Below are positions 1 through 9,266 of a DNA stretch of 64,000 nt, piece after piece (position 1 is the first letter of the stretch; the number at the start of each line of letters is the position of its first letter). This stretch comes from an uncultured Sphingomonadaceae bacterium (lineage in GTDB: Bacteria > Pseudomonadota > Alphaproteobacteria > Sphingomonadales > Sphingomonadaceae): positions 1,797,501 through 1,861,500 of the forward strand of contig CANNCV010000001.1 in NCBI GenBank assembly GCA_947503245.1, in the 5' to 3' direction. A program made the position numbers and the translations under genes. The notes under the pieces were generated by a model that worked only from the letters and a program-made list of their open reading frames with translations, was not told the origin of the DNA and searched no databases.

Positions 1-699
1 CTGAAGGCCGAGATGTTCAAGAACACGGCGCACTTCGCGGTTCTTGCCCTCTTTCAATGTCAGTTCCACCCATTGGTTTTTGCCTGTTCGGCGTTCCAAA
101 TTGGCATCAATGCGCCCATAGCGAACACCCTGAATCACTGTTCCAGAGATGAGATCTTCCAACTGGCTTTGGCTGACATCGCCAAAAGTGCGTGCGCGAT
201 ATGTGCGGGGAATACCGGATGCTGGCAATTCCATCTGCCGTTTGAATGCGCCATCATTGGTAAGCAGCAATAGACCCTCGGTATTAAGATCCAATCGGCC
301 TATTGGCATAACACGCGGCAAATCGGCACCAGTGTTTTTGAACACATCATAAATGGTCGTTCGCCCGCTAAAATCCCGTTCTGCGGTCAGTGCACCGACT
401 GGTTTGTGAAAACGCCATAGCTTGGTTGGTTCCGGCTGTTTCACCATTTTTCCATCAACGGTGATGCCATGCAGGCTGTGCAATAATGTTGCTGGTGTGG
501 TTATTGTCTCGCCATCTTTGGCAATGCGTCCATCGGCGATCATCCGCTCAACCTCACGGCGGGAAGCGACGCCGGAGCGCGCCAGTAATTTGGCAATGCG
601 GTCACCTTTTGCGGGTTCCTCAGTGTCCTGGGCACCGGACATGTTATCGGATTGGTTATCGCCTAGCGGATCGAAAGCAGGGGAGGTTTTTTTGGGCAT
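1..699 (-). CDS. rRNA pseudouridine synthase, RluB/RsuA family (3' end outside window)
   Basis: The reverse strand is open from an ATG at 699 to the window edge, giving the first 233 residues. The protein would isomerise a specific uridine of ribosomal RNA to pseudouridine in the cytoplasm. An S4-like RNA-binding segment (RIAKLLARSGVASRREVERM, about residues 33-52) follows a short polar leader. The catalytic region contains the family signature GRLDLNTEGLLLLTNDG with its active-site Asp, and the end shows NREVRRVLEHLGLQ, typical of the RluB/RsuA/RluE/RluF group. The C-terminal tail lies beyond position 1, so RluB cannot be separated from its relatives with certainty; RluB is the best guess. 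The gene is divergent from the DUF1223 gene at 872. Confidence 0.9.
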   Translation of the reverse strand, partial: MPKKTSPAFDPLGDNQSDNMSGAQDTEEPAKGDRIAKLLARSGVASRREVERMIADGRIAKDGETITTPATLLHSLHGITVDGKMVKQPEPTKLWRFHKPVGALTAERDFSGRTTIYDVFKNTGADLPRVMPIGRLDLNTEGLLLLTNDGAFKRQMELPASGIPRTYRARTFGDVSQSQLEDLISGTVIQGVRYGRIDANLERRTGKNQWVELTLKEGKNREVRRVLEHLGLQ

Positions 700-871
700 G
701 GGCGGCCTATAGCAAGCTGATAACAAAACGACAGCCGGAAACTGCACAGGCTGCATTGTTGCGAATATGCAATATTTTTTGCTCGCGATGAAATTTCGAT
801 GCGAGAGTGTAACTCTTTGGGGCTGCAATGCGTATTAACAATGACACGATAATTTTTTGCTGAGATAAGAT

Positions 872-1627
872 ATGCGTTTAATGGGCTTTTCATTGTTGGC
901 AGTTGGCACTCTGGGTGTTGGCTTTATGGCTTTCCAGTCTATGGACAGCGATGCCGCGCAAAAGAACACGTCATTTGATAATATGGATCGTGCTGTTGTG
1001 GCAGAGCTTTTCACCAGTCAGGGCTGTTCTTCATGCCCGCCAGCTGACACCGTTGCGGCGCATCTGGCCAAGAATGACAATGTGATTTTGATCAGCCGTC
1101 CAGTAACCTATTGGGACCGTCTAGGCTGGAAAGATACTTTGGCGCGAGAAGAGAATACTGAATTACAACGCGAATATGCACGTAAAGATTTTGCCAATGC
1201 AGGTGTATATACGCCGCAAATGGTGATTAACGGGCACCGTGCTGCCATCGGTTCGCGTGAATATCAGGTGCGCGACATTATCATGTCCGAACTGAAGAAA
1301 AGCAGTGCGGCTGATTTGAACGTTGTCAAAAATGATCAGGGTGGTTTCACTTTGACTTTGGATGGTTCCAGTGATGGACGTGCATCCGTCACACTTGTTG
1401 CGTTGGATAGCTCTGAAACAGTGCAGGTTGGCCGTGGTGAAAACCGGGGACGCAAATTGACCTATACAAATGTTCTGCGCGATGAAAACGTCATAGGCAC
1501 TTGGAATGGCGGTACAGCGCAATATACTGTGACAGCTGCGGACATGCAGATTGCAGATGCTGACCGCTATGCAGTGATCGTCCAGCAAGCAGGCGCAGGG
1601 GATATTGTTGCAGCAAGCTATTTGTAA
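872..1627 (+). CDS. Secreted DUF1223 thioredoxin-fold protein
   Basis: This 251-residue protein begins with a hydrophobic N-terminus (LLAVGTLGVGFMAF) that is either a signal peptide or a membrane anchor, so it should act in the periplasm. The DUF1223 family is recognised from VVAELFTSQGCSSCPPAD, which carries a CxxC pair as in thioredoxin-like proteins, and from VTYWDRLGWKDTLA followed by YTPQMVINGH. No reaction has been established for the family to my knowledge; a role in periplasmic thiol chemistry is inferred from the CxxC motif only. It stands alone, 172 bases from the divergent pseudouridine synthase gene and 123 bases before the MFS gene. Confidence 0.85.
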   Translation: MRLMGFSLLAVGTLGVGFMAFQSMDSDAAQKNTSFDNMDRAVVAELFTSQGCSSCPPADTVAAHLAKNDNVILISRPVTYWDRLGWKDTLAREENTELQREYARKDFANAGVYTPQMVINGHRAAIGSREYQVRDIIMSELKKSSAADLNVVKNDQGGFTLTLDGSSDGRASVTLVALDSSETVQVGRGENRGRKLTYTNVLRDENVIGTWNGGTAQYTVTAADMQIADADRYAVIVQQAGAGDIVAASYL

Positions 1628-1750
1628 CAGCTTGTTCCTCAGCTTATCACGGCTCTAAACATCTGTTTGGACACTCCATATTAACCAATCCGTTATTGCG
1701 TCTTTGACAATGCAATGCCATGACACGCCTTTGCAAAGGGCGGGTAATAT

Positions 1751-3091
1751 ATGACGGCAATACGTAATCCAGATTGGCGGAAAAGGCTTCCTATAGGGTT
1801 GCAGCCCTATTTTCAAAAGTCAGCTATTGCTGCACTTTTGCTAGGCGTCTCTTCTGGTTTTCCCTTTGCCATGATTGCAGCAACACTCACTACGAGGCTT
1901 GCCCAATCTGGCATTGAAAAGTCGACTGTGACACTGTTTGCGCTGACGTTTCTTGCTTATAATTTCAAATGGATATGGGCACCGATTGTCGATGTTGTAA
2001 AGCTACCAATAATCGGGCGTCTGGGGCAGCGTGTTTCTTGGCTGATTTTTGTGGCTATATTGGTTGCGGTTTCGATAATTGTGTTGGGCACCCTAGACCC
2101 TAAAGCGGATATTGCATCGGTTGCTATTGCGGCGATTTGTGTCGGTATTGCCGGCGCAACCTTTGATATCGTTATTGATGCTTATCGCATCGAACTGCTG
2201 AAACCGGAAGAATTGGGTGTAGGCTCTGGAATGTCGCAATATGGCTGGCGCATGGGCGCTGCCGGTGCTGGGTCTTTAGCATTGGTAGTGGCCGCGCGTT
2301 CGGATTGGGCAACAGCCTATTATGCCTGTGCCTGCTTTTCTTTGTTCGCGGTATTTACCGGGCTATGGATGGGAGAGCCATCACGGCGCAAAGAACCGCA
2401 AAAACTTACAAATCCAGTACAGGCAGCCATCGCTTATGTTAGCCCGCTTATAGAGTTTTTCAAAAGATCAGGCGCAGTTGTCGTGCTGATATTTGTGCTG
2501 GTCCACAAAATTGGAGATACGCTCGCCAACCTTACCTTCCGTTTGTTATTTGAGGATTTGGGTTTCACCAATGATGAAGTCGCATTTTATGATGTCGGCT
2601 TGGGCTTTATCGCTTTGCTGGTTGGTATATTTATCGGCGGTATCATCTACGCGCGTTTTGGCATGAAAAAGGCCGTGATGCTAAGTCTTATATTGATGAT
2701 GGTTAGCAATTTGTCCTTTGCTGGACTTGCCGCAATTGGGCATAATAATTGGGCGATGGCAGGGGCTATCGGTTTTGAGAATTTTGCCAGTGGCATTGGC
2801 GGAGTAGCCGTTGTTGCCTATATTTCTGCGCTTTGTAATTTGCAGTTTACGGCGACACAATTTGCATTGCTGTCCGCTGCGGCCAGTATCATCGGGCGCT
2901 TCTTGACTGGCACTACCGCAGGACAGTTGATTGATAGCTTTGGCTTTGTGAATTTCTATCTGCTGACGACTTTGGCAGCTCTGCCAGGGTGCATCATTTT
3001 CTGGCTGATGATACGTTCTGGATTGGTCGATAGATCGCTTGGCGATGTTGGCAGTAAAGATGGTGAGCAAGAAGCGGACATCTTCGCTTAG
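1751..3091 (+). CDS. AmpG-like MFS permease
   Basis: This 446-residue polytopic membrane protein has about twelve hydrophobic segments. The N-terminal part (YFQKSAIAALLLGVSSGFPF, then a TLTTRLAQSGIEK loop and YNFKWIWAPIVD) matches AmpG-type permeases, which import anhydro-muropeptides or related compounds from the periplasm during cell-wall recycling. The conserved intracellular segment FDIVIDAYRIELL also fits that group. The substrate here is inferred from family resemblance; other AmpG-like MFS members carry other solutes. A GGGCGGGT stretch sits shortly before the ATG. The gene is convergent with folC, only 21 bases away, with no clear terminator between them. Confidence 0.8.
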   Translation: MTAIRNPDWRKRLPIGLQPYFQKSAIAALLLGVSSGFPFAMIAATLTTRLAQSGIEKSTVTLFALTFLAYNFKWIWAPIVDVVKLPIIGRLGQRVSWLIFVAILVAVSIIVLGTLDPKADIASVAIAAICVGIAGATFDIVIDAYRIELLKPEELGVGSGMSQYGWRMGAAGAGSLALVVAARSDWATAYYACACFSLFAVFTGLWMGEPSRRKEPQKLTNPVQAAIAYVSPLIEFFKRSGAVVVLIFVLVHKIGDTLANLTFRLLFEDLGFTNDEVAFYDVGLGFIALLVGIFIGGIIYARFGMKKAVMLSLILMMVSNLSFAGLAAIGHNNWAMAGAIGFENFASGIGGVAVVAYISALCNLQFTATQFALLSAAASIIGRFLTGTTAGQLIDSFGFVNFYLLTTLAALPGCIIFWLMIRSGLVDRSLGDVGSKDGEQEADIFA

Positions 3092-3112
3092 CGGGTTAGC
3101 GCTTAGAGAAAA

Positions 3113-4453
3113 CTACTCGGGTTCTTGCTCATTTGCAGCCAAAACTTCGCCTGCGAGATACAGTGAACCTGCGATCAGGATTGTGTTAGGGCCATGCTTT
3201 GAGAGTGCTTCCATAGCGTCTGCTATAGTGTCTGCGCGGGTAAATGGGATCGTTGTTTTTGCGAGATAAGAGCCAAAGCGCTCACTTGTATGGCTGTCAT
3301 GACCGGGAACGGGCAGGGCAGTAACGCTTGCCAATTTGGGGAGCAGGGGGCGAATTATTGCTGCTGGATCTTTATTGGATAGCATGGCGATTATCAGGTG
3401 GAGTGAAGCATCGGGCAGAGCTGAGAAATGCTTGGCCAAAACCTCGCCAGCCAAGGGATTATGCCCGCCATCCAGCCAAAAATCGACGTCGGGAATTGTA
3501 TTGGTTACGGGACCATTGCCAAGCTTTTGCAGTCGCGCGGGCCATTTTGCCCAGCCCATAGCGGCAGATAAGGCTGCATCGGTGATCCTAATGGCATCTT
3601 GATGACGCAGCATGGCAATCGCCAGAGCTGCATTATCTGCTTGAAAATCACCCGCAAGCCCGGGCATGGGAAGTGCCAAACGGCCTTTGCTATCACGATA
3701 ATGCAATTTGTTTTCATAGATCCCGGCATCCCAGCCTTCTCCGCGATCAACCATCATCGCACCATTTCGCATGGCTTGTTTGGCTATCTCCAATTGGATG
3801 TCCGCCGTATATTTTTGCGTAGCCAGCGGTACCCCAGATTTGGCTATTCCTGATTTTTCATAAGCAATGCGCGGCAGAGGAGCGGATGGTATATCCTGAT
3901 TATCGGGTTCATCGGAGAGCAAAAAGGCTTCATGATCCAACCCCAAATGCGCAATGCCGCAAATGGCAGGGGCTGGTATCACATTGGTCGCATCAAGCCG
4001 TCCGCCCAGACCGACTTCGATGATGCAGGCATCTGCAGGCACACGAGAAAATGCCACAAATGCTGCAGCCGTAGTGACTTCAAAAAAGCTGGCTGCCAGA
4101 TCATCAGCAACATCATTCACCTCTGCCAATATGGCGGCGAGCAGATCATTATCTATTAAAGCCCCGGCTATTCGGATGCGCTCATTAAAGCGCACCAGAT
4201 GCGGACTGGTATAGACATGGGCTTTCAGGCCTGATGCTTCTATTGCGGCGCGCAAAAAGGCACAGGTTGAGCCTTTGCCATTGGTACCGGCAACATGAAA
4301 AACAGGTGGCAGGCTATGATGAGGGTTACCGAGCCGTTTCAGCAAAGTCTCTATACGCTCAAGGCCCAGAACATCGCGGCCTGGCGAGCGCATGGTCAAG
4401 CGGTCAAGCTGGTACTGGACATCGGGGTTAGAAGATCGCGCACCATCAGCCAT
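3113..4453 (-). CDS. folC: Bifunctional folylpolyglutamate synthase/dihydrofolate synthase
   Basis: The 446-residue cytoplasmic enzyme joins L-glutamate to dihydropteroate (dihydrofolate synthase) and extends the glutamate tail of folates, using ATP. It belongs to the Mur ligase superfamily: the P-loop GTNGKGS lies at residues 56-62, the central domain carries EVTTAAAFVAF and EVGLGGRLDATN, and the C-terminal ligase domain has FWLDGGHNP. The length is usual for FolC. It is the last gene of the leftward run trpF-trpB-trpA-accD-folC and starts 45 bases after accD, an order common in alphaproteobacteria. Confidence 0.96.
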   Translation of the reverse strand: MADGARSSNPDVQYQLDRLTMRSPGRDVLGLERIETLLKRLGNPHHSLPPVFHVAGTNGKGSTCAFLRAAIEASGLKAHVYTSPHLVRFNERIRIAGALIDNDLLAAILAEVNDVADDLAASFFEVTTAAAFVAFSRVPADACIIEVGLGGRLDATNVIPAPAICGIAHLGLDHEAFLLSDEPDNQDIPSAPLPRIAYEKSGIAKSGVPLATQKYTADIQLEIAKQAMRNGAMMVDRGEGWDAGIYENKLHYRDSKGRLALPMPGLAGDFQADNAALAIAMLRHQDAIRITDAALSAAMGWAKWPARLQKLGNGPVTNTIPDVDFWLDGGHNPLAGEVLAKHFSALPDASLHLIIAMLSNKDPAAIIRPLLPKLASVTALPVPGHDSHTSERFGSYLAKTTIPFTRADTIADAMEALSKHGPNTILIAGSLYLAGEVLAANEQEPE

Positions 4454-4498
4454 GGGTTTTGGGGCCTATCTGTCTAGCGATGATATTAGCGAGCTTGA

Positions 4499-5353
4499 TC
4501 AGGCGGCCGCTTTTGGTGCCAATGTATAGTCAATAATATGCGATAGTTGCTCGCGCATTTTATGGCGGTGCACCACCATATCGATCATGCCATGATCAAG
4601 CAGATATTCCGCGCGCTGAAACCCTTCAGGCAGCTTTTCACGGATCGTTTGCTCGATCACACGCTGCCCGGCAAAGCCGATAAGAGCGCCTGGTTCAGCA
4701 ATTTGTACATCGCCCAGCATGGCATAGCTGGCCGTCACGCCGCCAGTTGTCGGGTCGGTTAGTACCACAATATAGGGCAAGCCAGCCGCTTTCATTCGTT
4801 GAATGGCGACTGTCGCTCTGGGCATTTGCATCAAAGACAAAATACCTTCCTGCATGCGCGCTCCGCCAGCAGCAGTGAATAAGATATAGGCCGATTTGGT
4901 CGCGATAGCGGCCTCTGTGCCCGCAACAAAGGCATTGCCTACGGCCATGCCCATAGAGCCGCCCATAAATGCGAAATCCTGCACGCCGATAACGGCATTT
5001 TGATTGTCTATCGTGCCCCGTGCATTGGTAAGAGCATCGGGAAATTCATTGGCGCTGCGTGCCGCTTTTATGCGGTCGGTATAGCGTTTGCTGTCGCGGA
5101 ATTTCAGCGGATCTTCTTTGGCAGCGGGACTATCCAATATCTCCCAGCTATCCTGATCAAAAAGCGCCTCAAAACGGGTCCGTGCACCAATACGGCCATG
5201 ATGTTCACAGCGAGGGCACACGCTTTGATTATCCTGATATTCCTGCAAGAAGATCATTTCTTCGCACGACTTGCATTTTAGCCAAAGCGTATCGGCAGTT
5301 TCGCGTTTCGCTGCAAAGGGCAGCGAATTTCTTACCCGGCTGAACCAGCTCAT
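4499..5353 (-). CDS. accD: Acetyl-CoA carboxylase carboxyltransferase subunit beta
   Basis: The 284-residue protein is the beta half of the carboxyltransferase that moves carboxyl from carboxybiotin to acetyl-CoA, giving malonyl-CoA for fatty-acid synthesis; it works with AccA in the cytoplasm. A four-cysteine zinc ribbon is visible (C27, C30, C46, C49). The crotonase-fold body follows with [15 protein letters not shown] and [16 protein letters not shown], both diagnostic of AccD. The gene starts 12 bases after trpA, so the two are surely co-transcribed. AccA is not in this window. Confidence 0.97.
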   Translation of the reverse strand: MSWFSRVRNSLPFAAKRETADTLWLKCKSCEEMIFLQEYQDNQSVCPRCEHHGRIGARTRFEALFDQDSWEILDSPAAKEDPLKFRDSKRYTDRIKAARSANEFPDALTNARGTIDNQNAVIGVQDFAFMGGSMGMAVGNAFVAGTEAAIATKSAYILFTAAGGARMQEGILSLMQMPRATVAIQRMKAAGLPYIVVLTDPTTGGVTASYAMLGDVQIAEPGALIGFAGQRVIEQTIREKLPEGFQRAEYLLDHGMIDMVVHRHKMREQLSHIIDYTLAPKAAA

Positions 5354-5365
5354 AATCTCACCTTG

Positions 5366-6157
5366 TTAGTTACGCGCGTTTTTGATCGCAGTTGCAAGCG
5401 ACGATACATAATCCCTAACATGGTCGGCTGCAATGGCGCCATGCTTAGCGATAATTTCAATGATTGCAGACCCGACGACAACGCCGTCTGCGACTTTGGC
5501 TATAGCGCTTGCTTGTTCCGGCGTGCGCACACCAAAACCGACAGCAATCGGTAATTCGGTCGCAGCTTTTAACTTGGCGACAGCCTCTTCAATAGAGGCG
5601 GTTGCTGCTTGCTGTTTGCCGGTAATGCCAGCGACAGAGACATAATAGACAAAACCGCTGGAACCGTTGAGCACTGCGGGCAGACGCGCCTCATCCGTAG
5701 TAGGGGTCGCTAAGCGTATCGGTGCAATCCCTTTGTCGCGCAGGGCAGGGCCAAGAGCGGCATCCTCTTCCGGTGGAACGTCCACACAGATTATGCCATC
5801 GACACCCGCCTGTTCGCATTGATCGGCAAACCAGTCAGGCCCGCGATGTAGCATCGGGTTGGCATATCCCATGAGAACCAGAGGCACATTTGGATGACGT
5901 GCGCGAAAGTCTGCGGCGATACGAAATATGTCGGCGGTTTTCGTTCCGGCACCAAGGCTGCGCAAATTGGCCTTTTGGATGGCAGGGCCATCAGCCATCG
6001 GGTCAGTGAAAGGCATGCCAAGCTCAATGACATCAGCGCCGCCTTCTACCAGCGCGTCGAGCAGTGCAGGGGTTGCATCGGCATGAGGGTCACCCGCAGT
6101 GATAAAGCAAACCAGGGCTGCGCGATCAGAAGGAAAGGCATTTGTGAGACGGGTCAT
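5366..6157 (-). CDS. trpA: Tryptophan synthase alpha chain
   Basis: The 263-residue TIM-barrel subunit cleaves indole-3-glycerol phosphate to indole, which passes through a tunnel to TrpB. The catalytic Glu and Asp are present in ELGMPFTDPMADGPAIQ (E45 and D56, matching E49 and D60 of the E. coli enzyme). The C-terminal phosphate-binding part GFGVRTPEQ and the SVAGITGKQ loop are intact. It lies 49 bases after trpB and 12 bases before accD in one leftward transcription unit. Confidence 0.97.
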   Translation of the reverse strand: MTRLTNAFPSDRAALVCFITAGDPHADATPALLDALVEGGADVIELGMPFTDPMADGPAIQKANLRSLGAGTKTADIFRIAADFRARHPNVPLVLMGYANPMLHRGPDWFADQCEQAGVDGIICVDVPPEEDAALGPALRDKGIAPIRLATPTTDEARLPAVLNGSSGFVYYVSVAGITGKQQAATASIEEAVAKLKAATELPIAVGFGVRTPEQASAIAKVADGVVVGSAIIEIIAKHGAIAADHVRDYVSSLATAIKNARN

Positions 6158-6206
6158 GCTGTCCTCATATTGATAAGGGATAGACCATTAGACATGGCGG
6201 TCATAG

Positions 6207-7439
6207 TCACATCGTCACTCCCAATGCCTCTGCAACGGTGAAAATGTCTTTGTCACCGCGGCCGCACAGATTTGCCAGGATGATCTGGTCACGGTCCATA
6301 GATTTTGCGCGTTCTACGACTTTGGCGATGGCGTGGCTAGGTTCCAATGCAGGGATGATGCCTTCGCAGCGGCAAAGCTGTTTAAAGGCTTCTAAGGCTT
6401 CCTCATCGGTGCAGCTATCATATTCCACACGGCCTATGTCTTTTAACCAGCTATGCTCTGGTCCGATGCCGGGATAGTCCAAACCTGCGCTGATCGAATG
6501 GGCCTCATCAATCTGGCCATCTTCGTCTTGCAGCAAATAGGTCTTGTTACCATGCAGGATACCGGGTGAACCGCCGGTTAGTGATGCTGCGTGTAGCTTG
6601 TCCAAGCCCTGACCTCCGGCTTCTACACCTAGCATTTTGACCTCTGTATCATCCAAGAAGGGGTGGAACAGGCCCAGCGCATTGGAACCGCCACCAATAC
6701 AGGCGATCAGCAGATCAGGCAGACGGTTGATGCGGTTGAGCATTTGCGCACGTGCCTCTTTGCCGATCACGCTTTGAAAATCGCGAACCAGTTCAGGATA
6801 GGGGTGCGGGCCAGCTGCGGTGCCAATAATATAAAATGTGTCATGTACATTGGCGACCCAGTCACGCAGGGCTTCATTCATTGCGTCTTTCAGCGTCGCG
6901 GAACCACTGGTTACAGGGATGACTTCTGCGCCGAGTAATTTCATGCGGAAGATATTGGGCTTTTGCCGTTCAATATCTGTGGCACCCATATAAATGACGC
7001 ATGGCAGCCCGAAACGCGCGCAGACTGTCGCCGTTGCCACCCCGTGTTGACCTGCACCAGTCTCAGCAATAATCCGTTTTTTGCCCATGCGTTTGGCAAG
7101 CAAAATCTGGCCAATGCAATTGTTGATTTTGTGTGCACCTGTATGGTTCAATTCATCGCGTTTGAACCAGATTTGTGCGCCTTTGCCCTCAGTACAATCC
7201 TTACGGACATCCTCGGTTAGACCTTCCGCATAATAAAGCGGGGAAGGGCGGCCAACATAATTGGCCAGCAAATCGTCAAATTCACGAGCAAATTCAGGGT
7301 CGGCCTGCGCAGCGCGATATTCACGCTCTAGGTCAAGGATTAAAGGCATCAATGTCTCGGCGACATAACACCCGCCAAATTCACCAAAATGGCCGTGATT
7401 ATCCGGCTGATTACGGAAACTATTGGGGCGATCATTCAT
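6207..7439 (-). CDS. trpB: Tryptophan synthase beta chain
   Basis: The 410-residue PLP enzyme condenses indole with serine to give tryptophan. The PLP lysine is K104 in HTGAHKINN, the phosphate-binding loop is GGGSNALG, and the start [15 protein letters not shown] is that of the standard TrpB1 type. It sits 79 bases after trpF, with its partner subunit trpA directly downstream. Nothing in the sequence looks altered. Confidence 0.97.
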   Translation of the reverse strand: MNDRPNSFRNQPDNHGHFGEFGGCYVAETLMPLILDLEREYRAAQADPEFAREFDDLLANYVGRPSPLYYAEGLTEDVRKDCTEGKGAQIWFKRDELNHTGAHKINNCIGQILLAKRMGKKRIIAETGAGQHGVATATVCARFGLPCVIYMGATDIERQKPNIFRMKLLGAEVIPVTSGSATLKDAMNEALRDWVANVHDTFYIIGTAAGPHPYPELVRDFQSVIGKEARAQMLNRINRLPDLLIACIGGGSNALGLFHPFLDDTEVKMLGVEAGGQGLDKLHAASLTGGSPGILHGNKTYLLQDEDGQIDEAHSISAGLDYPGIGPEHSWLKDIGRVEYDSCTDEEALEAFKQLCRCEGIIPALEPSHAIAKVVERAKSMDRDQIILANLCGRGDKDIFTVAEALGVTM

Positions 7440-7518
7440 ATTTGAAAAAATCCATTTATACCAAGAAAATGCCGGTACGCTCTATTGTCTAAGGTGCGCT
7501 CTGACAGGGTTTTAGGAG

Positions 7519-8178
7519 CTAAGGAGACACCTTGTTCATTGTTTTTACCGCTTGGCAAAAGGCAGCGATCTTGTCTACATTTTTCACGCCTGGTTCGTCC
7601 TCTACGCCAGAAGAGACATCGACCAAAGGTGCATTTGTAGCATTGATGGCATCAACAACATTGCCTGGAGTTAGACCACCTGCCAGACCCCAAGCATAAT
7701 CCGGGGCAAAGTCTGCAAATATCGGCCAATTGCCAATGGCCCCATTTCCACCGGGCAATGCGGAATTGGCGGGTGGCGGTGTGTCGAACAAAATACGTGA
7801 GACGCAGGGTACAAAAGGCGCCGCCTTATTCAGTGAGCGCGGTGTTATGGCTGGCAAGGCCTTCCAAAATTCCAAATGGGTTTCTTCGTGCCATGTAGTG
7901 ATATCTTCTGCCGTTTCATGGCCGTGTAATTGTACAATGATTTGGCCAAAATCATCACGAATCTGCCGTAATATTTCAAGATCAGGGTTAACGAGCAGGA
8001 TAACCGCACGAACACTATCTGGCAGCGATTGAGCCAAGCGTAATGCGCGTGGTAGGGAGAGGTGGCGCGGGCTTTTGGGGAAATGGACCAACCCAACATA
8101 ATCCGCACCGGCATCAACAGCTGCTTGCAACGTTCTGTCTGTCGACAGGCCGCAGATTTTGATGGCGCTGCCTGTCAC
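7519..8178 (-). CDS. trpF: Phosphoribosylanthranilate isomerase
   Basis: The enzyme performs the Amadori rearrangement of phosphoribosylanthranilate, third step of the tryptophan branch, as a TIM barrel. The opening AIKICGLS (catalytic Cys at residue 9) and the end GLTPGNV ... VDVSSGVE are family hallmarks. I chose the GTG at 8178, which gives 219 residues starting MTGSAIKICG. It stands one base after the pyrF stop, and a GAGGG sequence lies 11 bases before it. A longer reading from a TTG at 8196 would overlap pyrF by 17 bases. Translation is probably coupled to pyrF. Confidence 0.93.
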   Translation of the reverse strand: MTGSAIKICGLSTDRTLQAAVDAGADYVGLVHFPKSPRHLSLPRALRLAQSLPDSVRAVILLVNPDLEILRQIRDDFGQIIVQLHGHETAEDITTWHEETHLEFWKALPAITPRSLNKAAPFVPCVSRILFDTPPPANSALPGGNGAIGNWPIFADFAPDYAWGLAGGLTPGNVVDAINATNAPLVDVSSGVEDEPGVKNVDKIAAFCQAVKTMNKVSP

Positions 8179-8179
8179 T

Positions 8180-8854
8180 TTAAAGCGTTCCCTCAATGGC
8201 GCGCGCAGCAGCTACAGGGTCTTCAGCGCGTGCTATGGGGCGGCCAATGACCAATATGGATGCACCTTTATCACGTGCTTCACGCGGAGTAACGGCGCGC
8301 TTTTGATCGCCCATTGCGGAGCCTGCAGGACGCAGACCAGGCACAACAAAATACCCTTTTTTCCATTGACTATGTACCGCGCCAACCTCTTGACCAGAGC
8401 ATACAATACCATCCAGACCGGATTTTTCGGCCAGTTCAGCAAGGCGCAGCACTTGGTCCCGCGGTTCACCATTATAGCCAATTTGCGTTATATCCCGCTG
8501 GTCCAGGCTTGTAAGCAAAGTAACGGCGACCACCTTTGTATTTGCCCCTGCCGCTGCCTTTGCATCCTCCATCATGGCCCGTCCACCAGCAGCATGAATG
8601 GTAACGATAGCTGGCTCTAGCACGTGAATCGCCTGCATGGCGGCAGCAACCGTATTAGGGATGTCGTGCAGTTTAAGATCAAGAAATATCGGCAGGCCAA
8701 GATGGGATATTTCATGCACACCATGATGGCCATGCGCACAGAAGAACTCTAAGCCCAGCTTTACTCCGCCAATATGATCGCGCACCTTTTTTACCAGAGA
8801 AAGTGATTTATCAAGATCGGGGATATCAAGGGCGAGATAAACCGGATTGCTCAT
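8180..8854 (-). CDS. pyrF: Orotidine 5'-phosphate decarboxylase
   Basis: The 224-residue enzyme converts OMP to UMP, the last step of pyrimidine synthesis. The catalytic Asp-Lys-Asp array is visible as DLKLHD at residues 59-64, followed by IPNTVAAA, and the phosphate-binding end reads LVIGRPI. Its stop is one base from the likely trpF start, linking pyrimidine and tryptophan synthesis in one transcript; both pathways depend on PRPP. It follows the LapA-domain gene by 18 bases. Confidence 0.97.
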   Translation of the reverse strand: MSNPVYLALDIPDLDKSLSLVKKVRDHIGGVKLGLEFFCAHGHHGVHEISHLGLPIFLDLKLHDIPNTVAAAMQAIHVLEPAIVTIHAAGGRAMMEDAKAAAGANTKVVAVTLLTSLDQRDITQIGYNGEPRDQVLRLAELAEKSGLDGIVCSGQEVGAVHSQWKKGYFVVPGLRPAGSAMGDQKRAVTPREARDKGASILVIGRPIARAEDPVAAARAIEGTL

Positions 8855-8872
8855 GAAAATGTCCCTTAAAGG

Positions 8873-9202
8873 TTAGTCGGCTGTAAGCGGGGTATTATCC
8901 TCTTGAGCAGCAGGCGGTGTTGGCTTGGTTTCGGGCTTTTTATCAGAACTGTTGGGCACAACCAATTTGGTGCGGCTTTCCAGCGAATCAATGCGTCTTT
9001 TCATGCGCCAGCGGCCCGTACGATAGACCAGCCACATGGGCAGAAATCCAAGCAGAAACGAACCAATGACCAATATCGGTAATTTGGTGTCGAGCAATGT
9101 CTGATCCCAGATTAGAACCGTGACATTGACCCAATTATTATAGGAAAAGGCCACCAGCAAAACAGCAAGAAGCACCCAGAATAAGGTTTTGATGAACTGC
9201 AT
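8873..9202 (-). CDS. LapA-domain (DUF1049) inner-membrane protein
   Basis: This 109-residue protein has two membrane segments (LFWVLLAVLLVAFSYN near residues 7-22 and LPILVIGSFLLGFLPMWLVY near 41-60) followed by a basic and then Pro/Glu-rich cytoplasmic tail. In Gram-negative bacteria LapA-type proteins help assemble lipopolysaccharide together with LapB. No lapB is seen here, so that role is transferred by family only. It lies between purB and pyrF on the same strand. Confidence 0.8.
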   Translation of the reverse strand: MQFIKTLFWVLLAVLLVAFSYNNWVNVTVLIWDQTLLDTKLPILVIGSFLLGFLPMWLVYRTGRWRMKRRIDSLESRTKLVVPNSSDKKPETKPTPPAAQEDNTPLTAD

Positions 9203-9266
9203 ATGCTTCTCCTACCCAATGTTGACAGCAACATAGCTGTCTCATCCAGTCTTGGCCAGACTATGA

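Noticed and set aside
1163-1588. Reverse-strand frame of 141 codons inside the DUF1223 gene
   Set aside because: Its Cys/His-rich composition is that of an antisense shadow and it has no start signal.
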